From positions 1 to 64,000 of the forward strand of contig CAKPLZ010000001.1 of the NCBI GenBank assembly GCA_934167835.1: a stretch of 64,000 nucleotides of DNA. Direction: 5' to 3'. The notes beneath the pieces were generated by a model. It had not been told where the DNA came from, did no database searches, and was given only the letters and a program-made list of their open reading frames with translations. The DNA comes from an uncultured Clostridia bacterium. GTDB taxonomy: Bacteria; Bacillota; Clostridia; TANB77; CAG-508. The number at the start of each line of letters is the position of its first letter. Position 1 is the stretch's first letter. A program made the translations under genes and the position numbers. This document shows, in pieces, positions 28,795-37,380 of the stretch.

Positions 28795-29202
28795 TTATTT
28801 TACTTTGTATCCTTGTTCTTCTAGTTGTTCTTTTACCTTAGCTTTTGTTAAGCTATCTGCATCTGTTTCAGAGTTTGACATTTCTGCAAATGTTTTTGCA
28901 TCAATTTTCATTATGACTTTCTTTCCTTTTTGTTCAACTTTAAGTTCTGAATCAGTTGCTGATAAACCTAAGTTTAGTATTGCTTTCATGCTTTCAGCTG
29001 TTTCTTTATCTGCAAAAGTATATGTCATTTTTACAGAATTTGCTTTGTCACCTTTGAAAGAGATTTCCATTTTTTCTTCAAATTTCATTCCCATTTCATC
29101 AGTTGTTTTTGTGGCAACAAGTTTATTTCCACAACCTGTTAAAAGTAGCAATATAACAACCATAGCAACAGCAATCAATAATGCTTTTAATGTTTTTTTC
29201 AT
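28795..29202 (-). CDS. Lipoprotein
   Basis: 135 residues. Signal peptide with lipobox LLTGC (Cys at about residue 24), so it is lipid-anchored outside the membrane. The remainder is a small beta/alpha domain (DUF1307-like in general look: repeated charged strands, MKFEEKMEISFKGDKANSVK). Function unknown. Confidence 0.75.
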   Translation of the reverse strand: MKKTLKALLIAVAMVVILLLLTGCGNKLVATKTTDEMGMKFEEKMEISFKGDKANSVKMTYTFADKETAESMKAILNLGLSATDSELKVEQKGKKVIMKIDAKTFAEMSNSETDADSLTKAKVKEQLEEQGYKVK

Positions 29203-29325
29203 TAGAATTCACCCCCACTTATTTTATACTCATATTATAACAAAGTTGCATGAATTACACAATACTTTTTTCGATTTTTTTCGATTTTTATGTTTGTAGG
29301 TGAAAGGTAAGAATTTTAAAAGCAT

Positions 29326-29370
29326 AAAAATAAAACTTCAAGTTAATTTTTAAAATCACTTGAAGTTTTA
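29326..29370 (-). terminator. Terminator originally downstream of tRNA-Leu
   Basis: TAAAACTTCAAGT / ACTTGAAGTTTTA hairpin followed in the minus direction by a T-rich run. It abuts the left copy of the tRNA 3' end, showing where the tRNA transcript ended before the element inserted. Confidence 0.75.
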
Positions 29371-29371
29371 T

Positions 29372-29385
29372 TGGTGCAGATGGCC
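29372..29385. repeat. Left attachment site (attL core)
   Basis: TGGTGCAGATGGCC, identical to 36592-36605 inside the 3' end of tRNA-Leu. The two copies flank an integrase-bearing element of about 7.2 kb. Confidence 0.85.
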
Positions 29386-29592
29386 AAATTAAAGTATTTT
29401 CAATACATTTATGTAATTTTGAATATTGCTTTTGCTATATTTTAAATGTTTTTTTATAATATATTTAATTTAAGATTTATACAACATATTTTCAAAATTA
29501 CTTGTATTGCATTAGTTATTGCATTACACATTTTAAAAGAAGACGTTAAGATTTACCGCTTCTTCATATTATATAATATAAATACAATTATA

Positions 29593-29799
29593 TTATTTAA
29601 GAGCATCTCTATAACCAGAATTAAAAGCTGCATTTCTACTAGCACCATCTATTGCATTATACATTAAGTATAATCCAACTGCTAGTATTATTGTACAAAC
29701 TAGCCAACCTAAAATTGGATAGTTTGGAAATCTCTTATCTTTGTTTTTAAATATTATGATAGAACCTATAATTAATATAATAAAAAAAATAATTTCCAT
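29593..29799 (-). CDS. Small membrane protein
   Basis: 68 residues with two hydrophobic segments (residues 1-16 and about 29-48) and a polar C-terminus. Not recognised. Shares direction with the DUF4352-like gene upstream; both lie at the element's left end, where accessory cargo is usual. Confidence 0.55.
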   Translation of the reverse strand: MEIIFFIILIIGSIIIFKNKDKRFPNYPILGWLVCTIILAVGLYLMYNAIDGASRNAAFNSGYRDALK

Positions 29800-29814
29800 A
29801 AGATAGTTACTCCT

Positions 29815-30399
29815 TTATTTTATCTTTACTAATGCTGTATCACCTAAAATATTCATATAAAAGGTACCGTTTTGATATTTTAATTTATCCATTTCAAAAA
29901 CAGGTGTAACAGTGAAAGTTTCTCCTGCATTTATAGTAAATTGACTATAATTAAAATTATCAAATTCATATTGATAATATGTTGTATAAGTAGAATCGTT
30001 ATAATATCTACGTTGGTTTTCATCTTCTAGTGTAAAATACATAGAAAAGTCTGGCCTGTAATCATATATTCTTTGTGGTGTATTAGTTGTATTTTTCATT
30101 TCTATCGTTGCACATACAAGAGTATAATAATAATCATCTACTGTTTTATAATATTTTGGGATACCAACTTTTGTTCTTTCTTCTATATTTTTAACAGTTA
30201 TTTCATATTTTTGAGTAGTAATTTTATCCCCTATATTATAACTGGCTTCATGTCTTGCTTCTAATTGTGTTTTTTGATATTCTTTTTCGTTTTTTTCAAT
30301 TGTTTGACTTATTTTTGATATTATAAAAAATATTACTATAACTGCTAAAATAATAATAAGTATTAGCTTTAATAAAGATACTCCTTTTTGATTTTTCAT
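29815..30399 (-). CDS. DUF4352-like exported protein with pilin-like leader
   Basis: 194 residues. The leader KNQKGVSLLKLILIIILAVI resembles a type IV prepilin-type signal (Gly before a hydrophobic stretch). The rest is a beta-sandwich-like domain with YYTLVCATIEMKNTT and FTVTPVFEM, similar to DUF4352 proteins. Element cargo; function unknown. An AGGAGG site precedes the start. Confidence 0.6.
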   Translation of the reverse strand: MKNQKGVSLLKLILIIILAVIVIFFIISKISQTIEKNEKEYQKTQLEARHEASYNIGDKITTQKYEITVKNIEERTKVGIPKYYKTVDDYYYTLVCATIEMKNTTNTPQRIYDYRPDFSMYFTLEDENQRRYYNDSTYTTYYQYEFDNFNYSQFTINAGETFTVTPVFEMDKLKYQNGTFYMNILGDTALVKIK

Positions 30400-30450
30400 T
30401 TGAATTTCACCTCCTTATCTTTTGTAAATTGAATGTATATCATAAGAGCA

Positions 30451-30651
30451 TTACTCACGATTATATTTATTTATAATGAAATTGATTTGCTCATTTGATA
30501 ACCTATTATTGACTTGTGCTAGTCTTAGTAAAGCCTTGATATTTTCCCATTTAGCACACTTAGAATGACCTTGTGCTGTTAATTCTATGTAGTCAATTAA
30601 CTCTTCTACAATGTAAAATGGTATCATAAAATCTTCATTTATTTTGTCCAT
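30451..30651 (-). CDS. Small hypothetical protein of the element
   Basis: 66 residues, soluble, mostly helical (IVEELIDYIELTAQG...LSNEQINFIINKYN). Not recognised. It is divergent from the XRE regulator at 30802, and the region between has TTCGAG-type repeats that could be shared operators. Confidence 0.6.
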   Translation of the reverse strand: MDKINEDFMIPFYIVEELIDYIELTAQGHSKCAKWENIKALLRLAQVNNRLSNEQINFIINKYNRE

Positions 30652-30665
30652 TTTATTGCTCCTTA

Positions 30666-30746
30666 ACTTCGATATTCTTGAATATTATATCAAAACATAA
30701 TAACAACTTCAAGATATTCGAGGAAAAATGTTCGAGTTTTTCGAGA
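30666..30746. promoter_or_regulatory. Putative operator region between divergent element genes
   Basis: Contains a near-perfect inverted pair, TTCGATATTCTTGAA and TTCAAGATATTCGA, and further TTCGAG copies downstream. Position between divergent genes, one encoding an XRE regulator, suggests autoregulation. The binding protein is an inference. Confidence 0.5.
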
Positions 30747-30801
30747 TTTTGTGATATTTCACTTACTTTTTGAAATAATAAGTCAAAAGGTGGGATTTAT
30801 T

Positions 30802-31041
30802 ATGATAGGTACAATATTAAGAAATATAAGAAAAATAAGAGGACTAACACAAAGTAATGTAGGAGATGAATTAAATTTAGCAGATAACACAATTTCCAAT
30901 TATGAAACAGAATATAGCAACCCTAATTTTGATACAATTCAGAAATTTATAAAAGTTTGTAACTTCGAAATTCAATTTGTAGATAAGGAAACTAAAAAAA
31001 TTTATTCTATTGATGAATTATCAAAAGAAATGGATTTTTAA
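30802..31041 (+). CDS. XRE-family transcriptional regulator
   Basis: 79 residues. The helix-turn-helix spans residues about 5-58 (LRNIRKIRGLTQSNVGDELNLADNTISNYE). An AGGTGGG site precedes the ATG. Very short for a repressor: the C-terminal tail has only about 20 residues. It is likely the repressor for the divergent operon of the element. Confidence 0.85.
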   Translation: MIGTILRNIRKIRGLTQSNVGDELNLADNTISNYETEYSNPNFDTIQKFIKVCNFEIQFVDKETKKIYSIDELSKEMDF

Positions 31042-31197
31042 TTAAATTTGCAAGATATAAAAATAGAAGATATGCAAGTAAAAATGCTAATCTTCTATTT
31101 CTTTCTTTAATAATTGCTCAAGATGCCACGACGTTCAATTTTAAGCAATTTTTAAAAGCTAGGAATATAAGTATTTATTATAATTAGTAAATTGAAT

Positions 31198-31594
31198 TTA
31201 TTTTTCTTTTATTTTTTCTGTTTCTTCTTTTTTTGGTTTATACAAGTCATTGATAAAATATATATTTTGCAATGGTTCAACCACACCATCTTTAGGATTT
31301 TGGTCTATTTGGTCTCTTATTAGTTGATATGCTTTTAGATTGCCATAGACAGCTTGTTTTATTAGCATTACACACATAGCCATTTGAATTGACATATCAT
31401 CTTTGGTAATTCCTAATTTCTGCATATCTTCGTTTAGTTTACACTTAGGTAAATCCATCACTAAAAGTTCTTCAAGCATTTCTTTAATATATTTTTTCTG
31501 TTTTTTGGATTTGACTGATTTTTTTCCACCGCTTCGACTGTTCATCGACAGTTAATTTATGTTGTTGTGGTATTAAATTACTTTTATTTGCCAT
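31198..31594 (-). CDS. Phage-type small protein (KGGKK motif), one CGG +1 site
   Basis: 131 residues after skipping C at 31529-31531. The ATG at 31594 follows an AGGAGG site. The N-terminus MANKSNLIPQQHKLT...EQSK-G-GKKSVKSKKQKK matches the layout of a common Firmicutes prophage protein (N-L-P, then E-Q, then K-G-G-K, then basic residues), in which the two glycines are conserved. A shorter internal ORF from 31545 would have no ribosome site. The role is often listed as terminase-small-subunit-like, without proof. Confidence 0.8.
31529..31531 (-). other. CGG +1 shift site (phage small protein)
   Basis: In-frame AAG-CGG-TGG, 21 codons after the ATG. Dropping C gives AAG-GGT-GGA (K-G-G), the family motif. 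The 0-frame reaches TAA within about 16 codons. Confidence 0.88.
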
Positions 31595-31637
31595 TTTTTA
31601 ATTCCTCCTTACCAACTTTAAAGAATAAATATTTTTT

Positions 31638-31782
31638 TGAACAAGTACGATTATAATTAAGTAATATCAATATATTTACGTAGTTACTCATGAGCAGATA
31701 CGGTTATATATTTTTATCGTATGCGTTTATGAACAAGTACGAAAAAGCATTGATATATAAGCATTTTACTCGTACTTGTTCA
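31638..31782. repeat. Iteron-like repeats TGAACAAGTACGA, possible replication origin
   Basis: Direct copies at 31638-31650 and 31730-31742, an inverted copy at 31770-31782 (forming a long hairpin with the second), and a degenerate copy near 31690-31705. They sit in the 209-base gap between the phage-type gene and the replication gene's stop codon. Iterons next to a primase/helicase gene are the usual layout of an element origin. Confidence 0.6.
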
Positions 31783-31803
31783 TTTTTTAGTGTGTTGATA
31801 CAA

Positions 31804-33701
31804 CTAAATTTTTTTATCTGTTTTAGGCATTTTCCAATAATACTCTTTTGGCTTAAATCCTTTAGAATATGTTTTTATTCCTAATTCTTTTATCGCTCCT
31901 CTGATAGCATATTCAGAAAAACTATAAACATTTATTAAAAGTTCTTTTGCTTCTGATACTAATATGTCGCTCTCTTTATAATCAAATAATTCTAAAATGT
32001 AGGGCTTTACTTCTTCTACAACACTTTTTTCTGTCTTACCCTTTTTAGAAGTGTCCAATAAATCACTTGAAGTTAGTTCACTTTCTCCAATCCATTTAAA
32101 ACCTGTATCTTTTTTTAGTTCAAATTCAATACCTTTGGCTTCTGGAGCTAATGAAGATTTTATAGGTATAACTGCTCTAATATTTTCGTTTTTTGGGTTA
32201 CGACCTAATAATAAAACACTTCTTGCAGAAGCAACTATGTCAATACTTCCTAAGCCTTTACTTAATGGACTTGACTTTTTATCATCTTTATTCATATGTC
32301 CTATAAGTATTATCGCACAACCTGTACGTTCTGCAACAACTGATAAATGGTGCATTATAGGTCGTATTTCGTTTGCTCTGTGCATGTCAACATCTGCCCC
32401 TAAATATGCTTGTATTGGGTCAATAATTAATAATTTTGCATTAAATTTTGTTATAGCTTCTTCGATTCTAGTATCTGTAAGAGATAAAGGTTCTTCGCTT
32501 TCATCTATTACAATTACTTTGTCTTGATTAGCTCCTGCACTTATTAACCTTGGTTTTATAGTATCTCCTAGACCATCTTCGGCTGTTTGATATATTACAT
32601 TTCCACTTTCAATATCACTTATACACATTGGAAATTTACAGTCATTTGTAATTATACTTGTTATTTTTAATACAAATTGTGTCTTACCATCTCCGTGGAT
32701 TACCATATAGAACTGTTACTTTTCCAGCAGGTATATAGGGATACCATACCCACTTAACCTTTTCTAATTTTACATCTGACATACGTATAATTTTTAATTT
32801 TTTTGGCATTTTTTTGCACAACTCCTTTTTAAATTTTTTTATTGCTTTTGATGGTGTAAGTTTATAAACTTCTTTTAAATAGTCAATAATTGTACCACCA
32901 ACGTCTCCTTTATCACTAAAACAATTAAATGAATTTGTTTCTGGATAATATACTAAGTCGTTTTTATGTCCGCAAATTTCGCAGTTTTCAAACATGATAT
33001 ATCTTGAAGTATCTCTTACTATATTTCCATTTCTTTCTTTAAGATAACTAAAAAAATCAAAATCATTTATTAGTTTTTCTAGTTCTTTATCTGCTCTGCT
33101 AGTTTTTTTCTTTTCTACTATTGCAGTTTTGGGTGGTATTTTTAACACATCATCAACAGTTATTCGAGCTTCTAAATCACAAATTACTGCTTTTTTATTT
33201 GTTCCGAAAAAAAACTCTATCTGCATTTTTGCAATTTGTATCTGCTTGTTCAAATATTTCGATAAGCCTTTGCATTATTGCAGCTCTTAAAATATGGTCT
33301 GTTATAACTTCATTCATTACGAATACAAGTCTATATTTGGGTAATTTTTCTGTATGTGAAAAACTAAAATAATAGAAGGAAAGAGGAAGATGATTTCTTT
33401 CACAAATAGAAATTGCCTCTTCTACTTTTAAAATTGGTATATCTTTCTTTTCATTATCTATATCAACCATAAAAACTTGTTGCTCTACAAAATCTTTTGC
33501 TTTAGTTCCTTTCATAACTGCTGGACTTACTGTTTTTCCTTCTTGTACTGCTTCTGCTAATTCTAGTATTGTAACTTCAGTAGGAGGAGAAGCACCTTGT
33601 AAACGATATTTAATTTTCTTCATTTCTTCTTCATTTTTTGAAAATTTTTTATTTTTATATTTTACTGTATCTATATGTAGTTTAAATTTTTCGTACGTCA
33701 T
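31804..33701 (-). CDS. PrimPol-zinc finger-helicase replication protein, read through two CGG +1 sites
   Basis: 631 residues when the C is skipped at 33204-33206 and 32693-32695. Residues 1-165 look like a PrimPol/BT4734-type domain (MVDIDNE, LPLSFYYFSFSHTEKLPKYR); about 245-310 hold a CHC2-like zinc finger (CEICGHKN...SFNCFS); the rest is a RepA/DnaB-like helicase with Walker A GNPGDGKT and LLIIDPIQAYLG. The first Gly after Pro in Walker A comes from the shift site itself. Likely initiates and unwinds replication of the element. Confidence 0.87.
32693..32695 (-). other. CGG +1 shift site inside the Walker A motif
   Basis: In-frame CCA-CGG-AGA-TGG-TAA. Dropping C gives CCA-GGA-GAT-GGT-AAG (P-G-D-G-K), a canonical P-loop. 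Without the shift the protein ends before its ATPase. Confidence 0.94.
33204..33206 (-). other. CGG +1 shift site (replication protein, site 1)
   Basis: In-frame TTT-CGG-AAC-AAA-TAA. Dropping C gives TTT-GGA-ACA-AAT (F-G-T-N), joining the PrimPol-like part to the zinc-finger part. Confidence 0.9.
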
Positions 33702-33851
33702 TTAATCACTCTCTCTTTCTTTTTTATGTTAACTTCATAAGCAAGTCTATGTAATCTCAGTCGCCACCCCAAAAACGTGATTCGAAAGATATTCTATGCC
33801 TATAATTTTCGCTTCTGTTGTTACATAGAATTGTTTATTTTTTTTTGTAAC

Positions 33852-34136
33852 TTATTTATAATCTTTTTTACTTCTTTTTGTCATATAGAAGTTCTTTAAT
33901 GCTTCAAGCAATACTACTTTTTCTTTACCAAAATCTTCACTAGGAAAATCAGGCAAATTAAAAAGTGTTTGTGCAGTAGATATTGAGCATCTGTGCATTG
34001 CTGCCAACTCTTTCACTGTTACAAAATGCACTTGTTTGCTTTTGTCTCCCAATTCTTCGTATTTCTTAATTAACTCTTCGCATTTTGCTATCTGCTCATC
34101 AAGGTCTGTGTCTATATTTAAAGTTACTTTACTCAT
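33852..34136 (-). CDS. Small helix-turn-helix protein (excisionase-like)
   Basis: 94 residues. An N-terminal charged coil is followed by VTVKELAAMHRCSISTAQTLFNLPDFPSEDFGKEKVVL, the helix-turn-helix plus wing of excisionase/AlpA-type proteins. In the same direction as, and upstream of, the replication gene. It could control excision or replication; which one is unknown. Confidence 0.7.
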   Translation of the reverse strand: MSKVTLNIDTDLDEQIAKCEELIKKYEELGDKSKQVHFVTVKELAAMHRCSISTAQTLFNLPDFPSEDFGKEKVVLLEALKNFYMTKRSKKDYK

Positions 34137-34153
34137 CTGGTTTTCCTCCGCTT

Positions 34154-34297
34154 CTATATATTTTTAGTATTTTCTTTCTTTATTTTTAATCTTTTGTAAA
34201 ATCGTTCATTAGTTGCTTTTACTTTGTCTGGATTTCTTTTTCTCCATTCTTTAGCATAAGCGTTTCTTAAAATTCTCATTTCTTCATCATTTTCCAT
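34154..34297 (-). CDS. Small basic phage-type protein
   Basis: 47 residues from an ATG with an AGGAGG site. Very basic, with AYAKEWRKRNPDKVKA and NERFYKRLKIKK, like the K/Y-rich spacer proteins of phages and islands. Function unknown. It contains a CGA (Arg) codon in frame with no shift, so CGA seems to be read normally. Confidence 0.6.
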   Translation of the reverse strand: MENDEEMRILRNAYAKEWRKRNPDKVKATNERFYKRLKIKKENTKNI

Positions 34298-34435
34298 TTT
34301 AACACCTCCTAGTTCAGTATTTACAAGTTTTATTTGACAATTATTTAATTTTATCTTATAATAATATAAGACAAATTCATCACAATTAAAATAGTTATGA
34401 TGAAATTGTCACAAAAAATTAAAGGAGAAAGAAAC

Positions 34436-35173
34436 ATGACAAATAATGATTATTTAAAAATTGCTGGTAAAAGAATTGCAAAGTTAAGAGAAGATAGAGG
34501 ATTAACACAAAAAAATCTTGCAGGCAAATTACATGTAGATACATCTACGATAGGTCATTGTGAAAGGGGACGCAATATTCCAATAGATATGCTATGTCAA
34601 ATAGCAAAATACTTTGAAACGTCAACAGATTATTTATTAGGTTTAACAGATTGTAAAACTACTAAAACTAATTATAGAGCCTTATGTGATGCTATTGGAA
34701 TAGATGACACAGCAATTGAAATATTAAAAAAGATTAATTTTGTATATGAAGGGCAGTATTTAATACCAATTCTTAACTTTTTAATCAAGCAAGAAGAGTT
34801 ACCACCAGATGAAATATTTTTTGAAGAAAAATATAGGCAAATAGAAGATTTAAAAGCTACAGATAAAGAAAAGAAAAAAGCCATTATAAGAGTACAAAGC
34901 TTTTACGATAGAATGTATAAAAGGTGGAAAAATAAAAATTGTCAACCAATTTTAAGTAGCATAGAAGATTACTTTACAGCAAAAGCAGAAAATGCGAATT
35001 TATGTTTGACGTTATCAGGAGAATTAAAAAAAGAAGAAGAAATTACAAATGAATTATATATTAGAAAAAAAATGGCTAAACAAATAATATTAGATGAAGT
35101 AATTTTAAAGGAAATAATAGAAGATTTAAAAAAATCAAAAGAAAAATATAAAAAGGAATTTGAAACAAAATAA
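34436..35173 (+). CDS. XRE-family repressor (CI-like)
   Basis: 245 residues from the ATG at 34436 (AAAGGAGAAAG site). The N-terminal helix-turn-helix is AGKRIAKLREDRGLTQKNLAGKLHVDTSTIGHCERG; the rest is charged and helical, without the catalytic pattern of LexA/CI autoproteolysis. Divergent from the small basic protein and the excisionase-like gene, and just upstream of the integrase: the position of a master repressor. Confidence 0.87.
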   Translation: MTNNDYLKIAGKRIAKLREDRGLTQKNLAGKLHVDTSTIGHCERGRNIPIDMLCQIAKYFETSTDYLLGLTDCKTTKTNYRALCDAIGIDDTAIEILKKINFVYEGQYLIPILNFLIKQEELPPDEIFFEEKYRQIEDLKATDKEKKKAIIRVQSFYDRMYKRWKNKNCQPILSSIEDYFTAKAENANLCLTLSGELKKEEEITNELYIRKKMAKQIILDEVILKEIIEDLKKSKEKYKKEFETK

Positions 35174-35318
35174 TAGAAAAGGCAGGAAATATATTTTTGT
35201 GTAAGTCGCCAAACAAACTCAAAAAATATATTCCCAATTAGAAATCAAGAGTGATTCCTATATAGATTATAGCAGTAAAAATTACTCTTGTAAAGAAAAA
35301 GGAGTGAATTTTTTTATT

Positions 35319-36482
35319 ATGGCAAAGAAGAAAAGTAAAGGAAATGGAGAAGGCACAATATATATTAGCTCAAAAACTGGCTTATATGTTGGTCAATATG
35401 TAATAGCTGGAAAAAGAAAATCTGTATATCAAAAGAAAAATGAAAAAGTTGGAAATTTTAAAGCTAGATTTAATAAAATAATATCCAGCATAAATGATGG
35501 AACATATATAGGTAAAAGTACAGAAACATTAGAGACTATTATAGAAAGACACATTGAACAAAAGAATAAAGATGGGATAACAAGTAATAACTCATATAAA
35601 CGTGATAAAGAAACACTTGAGCAAATAAAAAAATGTTGTGCTGATTTTATTTATAAACCAGTTCAAAAGGTTACTTTATATGACATAGAAAAGTCAAAAG
35701 AAAACTTAAAACAATATAAGAAATCTGGAATTGATAGGGCTTGGAGATTATTGTTCAAAGGTTTTCGTATAGCCGCTTCTCCTTCTAAAAGACTAATACC
35801 ATATAATATAATGGATGATGAAGAATTGAAAAAGCCTGTATCAGTAAAAACAACGGAAAAAGTAAAACCATTAACAGTTGCAGAAGAAAAAAGGTTAAAT
35901 GAAATACTAGACAACGAAGAAAGAAGCCACCCATATAGAAATATTGTGAAATTAGAACTTATTACTGCAATGAGAATAGGAGAAGTATTGGCACGTTCAA
36001 TTTATAATGTAAATAAAGAAAATAAAAAACTACTTATAAATAATACTTTAACAGAAGATACTGATGGCACTGTGATATTAGGAGAACATACCAAGACTTA
36101 TAACAAGACAACAGGAATTGATGAAGGCATACGTAATTTTCCAATTAATAATGAAATAGATGAAATTATAAACGAACAAACAAAACAAAAAATAACAAAT
36201 ATATATGGTTTATTATTTTGGAATTATGAAGAGAATACTTTTATAACACCGAAAGAAGTAAATGCGTGGTTAAGAAGATTAAATGCAAAATATAAAATTT
36301 CAAAAACATTGCATAATCATAAATTAAGACATACCAGAATTACAAGGTGGAAGGAAGCGGGACTTGATATGAAAGCTATACAATATCTTGCAGGACACGT
36401 AGAAGGTAGCGAAATAACAGATAAAGTATATATTGATGTGTCGGAAGAATTTGCATTTAAACAATTAGAACAAGCACTATAA
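35319..36482 (+). CDS. int: Tyrosine recombinase (integrase)
   Basis: 387 residues from the ATG at 35319; an upstream GTG overlaps the ribosome site AAAGGAG. It begins with an AP2-like arm domain (GNGEGTIYISSKTGLYVGQY), then a SAM-like core-binding domain and the catalytic domain: Arg in TAMRIGEVL, His-x-x-Arg in HKLRHTR, His in LAGHVEG and Tyr in DKVYIDV. It lies directly beside tRNA-Leu, its target. Three CGG triplets are all out of phase. Confidence 0.95.
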   Translation: MAKKKSKGNGEGTIYISSKTGLYVGQYVIAGKRKSVYQKKNEKVGNFKARFNKIISSINDGTYIGKSTETLETIIERHIEQKNKDGITSNNSYKRDKETLEQIKKCCADFIYKPVQKVTLYDIEKSKENLKQYKKSGIDRAWRLLFKGFRIAASPSKRLIPYNIMDDEELKKPVSVKTTEKVKPLTVAEEKRLNEILDNEERSHPYRNIVKLELITAMRIGEVLARSIYNVNKENKKLLINNTLTEDTDGTVILGEHTKTYNKTTGIDEGIRNFPINNEIDEIINEQTKQKITNIYGLLFWNYEENTFITPKEVNAWLRRLNAKYKISKTLHNHKLRHTRITRWKEAGLDMKAIQYLAGHVEGSEITDKVYIDVSEEFAFKQLEQAL

Positions 36483-36534
36483 TTTTCTACTGCATTAGTT
36501 TTGCATTGCTTTTAATAAATTTCAAAAAAACAAA

Positions 36535-36575
36535 AAAAATGTAACCCTTGATACAAGTGGGTTACATTTTTTTAT
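36535..36575 (+). terminator. Terminator after the integrase
   Basis: ATGTAACCC / GGGTTACAT hairpin followed by a T tract on the plus strand. A-rich sequence on the other side may make it work for the tRNA transcript too. Confidence 0.8.
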
Positions 36576-36591
36576 TACACTTTTTCGAGTG

Positions 36592-36605
36592 TGGTGCAGA
36601 TGGCC
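36592..36605. repeat. Right attachment site within tRNA-Leu (attR core)
   Basis: TGGTGCAGATGGCC, the 3' end of the tRNA gene including the encoded CCA, identical to 29372-29385. Confidence 0.85.
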
Positions 36606-36679
36606 GGAATCGAACCGGCACGGATTATTAGTCCGCAGGATTTTAAGTCCTGTGCGTCTGCCAGTTCCGCCACATCTGC
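36592..36679 (-). tRNA. tRNA-Leu (UAA anticodon)
   Basis: 88 bases with an encoded CCA. The acceptor stem GCAGATG pairs with CATCTGC; the anticodon loop CTTAAAA gives anticodon UAA; a long variable arm and the T-loop GGTTCGATTCC are present. Its 3' end is the integration target of the element. It has a consensus promoter at 36716-36745. Confidence 0.95.
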
Positions 36680-36715
36680 AAATGTTAAAACTGGCTTTGT
36701 CTTACGACATTTAAG

Positions 36716-36745
36716 ATTATACTACTATATATTGTTACTTGTCAA
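36716..36745 (-). promoter_or_regulatory. tRNA-Leu promoter
   Basis: Minus strand: TTGACA (36740-36745), 18-base spacer, TATAAT (36716-36721), about 37 bases before the tRNA. Confidence 0.8.
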
Positions 36746-36806
36746 TAGTTTTTTTAAAAAAATTTATTTTTTTTGGGGCTTTTTTTATATTTTTGCTCAT
36801 TTTATC

Positions 36807-36835
36807 TTGACTTTTGGCTTGTTTTATATTATACT
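36807..36835 (+). promoter_or_regulatory. rplM-rpsI promoter
   Basis: TTGACT (36807-36812), 17-base spacer, TATACT (36830-36835). About 100 bases of leader follow, with AGACCCTTGCCCGGTAGTCT able to fold; a ribosomal-protein leader is possible but I cannot match it to a known structure. Confidence 0.7.
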
Positions 36836-36941
36836 AGATAGGTGTCAAAAAATGTTTTTATTAATAGACCCTTGCCCGGTAGTCTGTTATGGAAAATATT
36901 TTATATAAATTAATTTAAATTTTGATTGGAGGAAATTATCA

Positions 36942-37379
36942 ATGAATAATACTACATACTCAGCTAAGAGTAATGATATTAAAAGACAATGGTATATTAT
37001 TGATGCTAGTGGAAAACCACTAGGTAGAGTTGCTGCAGAAGCTGCAAAATTATTAAGAGGAAAACATAAACCTACATTTACACCTAATGTAGATACAGGT
37101 GATCATGTTATTATATTAAATACAAAAGACGCTGTTTTAACTGGTAAAAAATTAGACCAAAAAGTTTACAGACGTCATACAGGTTATATTGGAAATATGA
37201 AGGAAACATCAGCTAGAGTTATGATGGAGAATAATCCTGAAAAAGCTATGATGCTTGCTATTAAAGGTATGCTTCCACACAACAGATTAGGAAGACAAAT
37301 GATTAATAAAGTAAGAATTTATAGTGGTAGTGAACATGAAAATCAAGCACAAAAACCTATAGTTTGGGAGGTAAAATAA
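36942..37379 (+). CDS. rplM: Ribosomal protein L13 (uL13)
   Basis: 145 residues. 50S subunit protein. The N-terminal WYIIDASGKPLGRVAAEAAKLL and GMLPHNRLGRQM are family signatures. GGAGG ribosome site. Paired with rpsI, as nearly always. No in-frame CGG. Confidence 0.97.
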   Translation: MNNTTYSAKSNDIKRQWYIIDASGKPLGRVAAEAAKLLRGKHKPTFTPNVDTGDHVIILNTKDAVLTGKKLDQKVYRRHTGYIGNMKETSARVMMENNPEKAMMLAIKGMLPHNRLGRQMINKVRIYSGSEHENQAQKPIVWEVK

Positions 37380-37380
37380 G

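Larger units (their letters stand above)
29203..29592 (-). other. Noncoding junction: lipoprotein upstream region, tRNA terminator and left element edge
   Basis: 390 bases without a supported gene. They hold the upstream region of the lipoprotein gene, a hairpin terminator (29326-29370) that originally ended the tRNA-Leu transcript, the left attachment repeat (29372-29385), and about 205 AT-rich bases of the element's left end in which I see nothing further. Confidence 0.6.
29386..36605. mobile_element. Integrative element in tRNA-Leu(UAA)
   Basis: About 7.2 kb bounded by a 14-bp direct repeat of the tRNA-Leu 3' end, with a tyrosine integrase next to the intact tRNA. Contents: small membrane proteins, two XRE-type regulators, a KGGKK-type phage small protein, a PrimPol-zinc-helicase replication protein, a small helix-turn-helix protein and the integrase. 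No capsid, portal, tail or conjugation genes, so it looks like a phage satellite or a small mobilisable/replicating island. Three CGG shift sites lie within it, so it follows the same decoding rule as the host. Confidence 0.85.

Noticed and set aside
30751..30801. Upstream in-frame start for the XRE regulator at 30802
   Set aside because: The extra 17 codons lack a ribosome site and overlap the operator region, while AGGTGGG precedes the ATG at 30802.
36836..36941. L13 autoregulatory leader upstream of rplM
   Set aside because: A small foldable segment exists, but I could not match it to the known L13 leader structure by eye.
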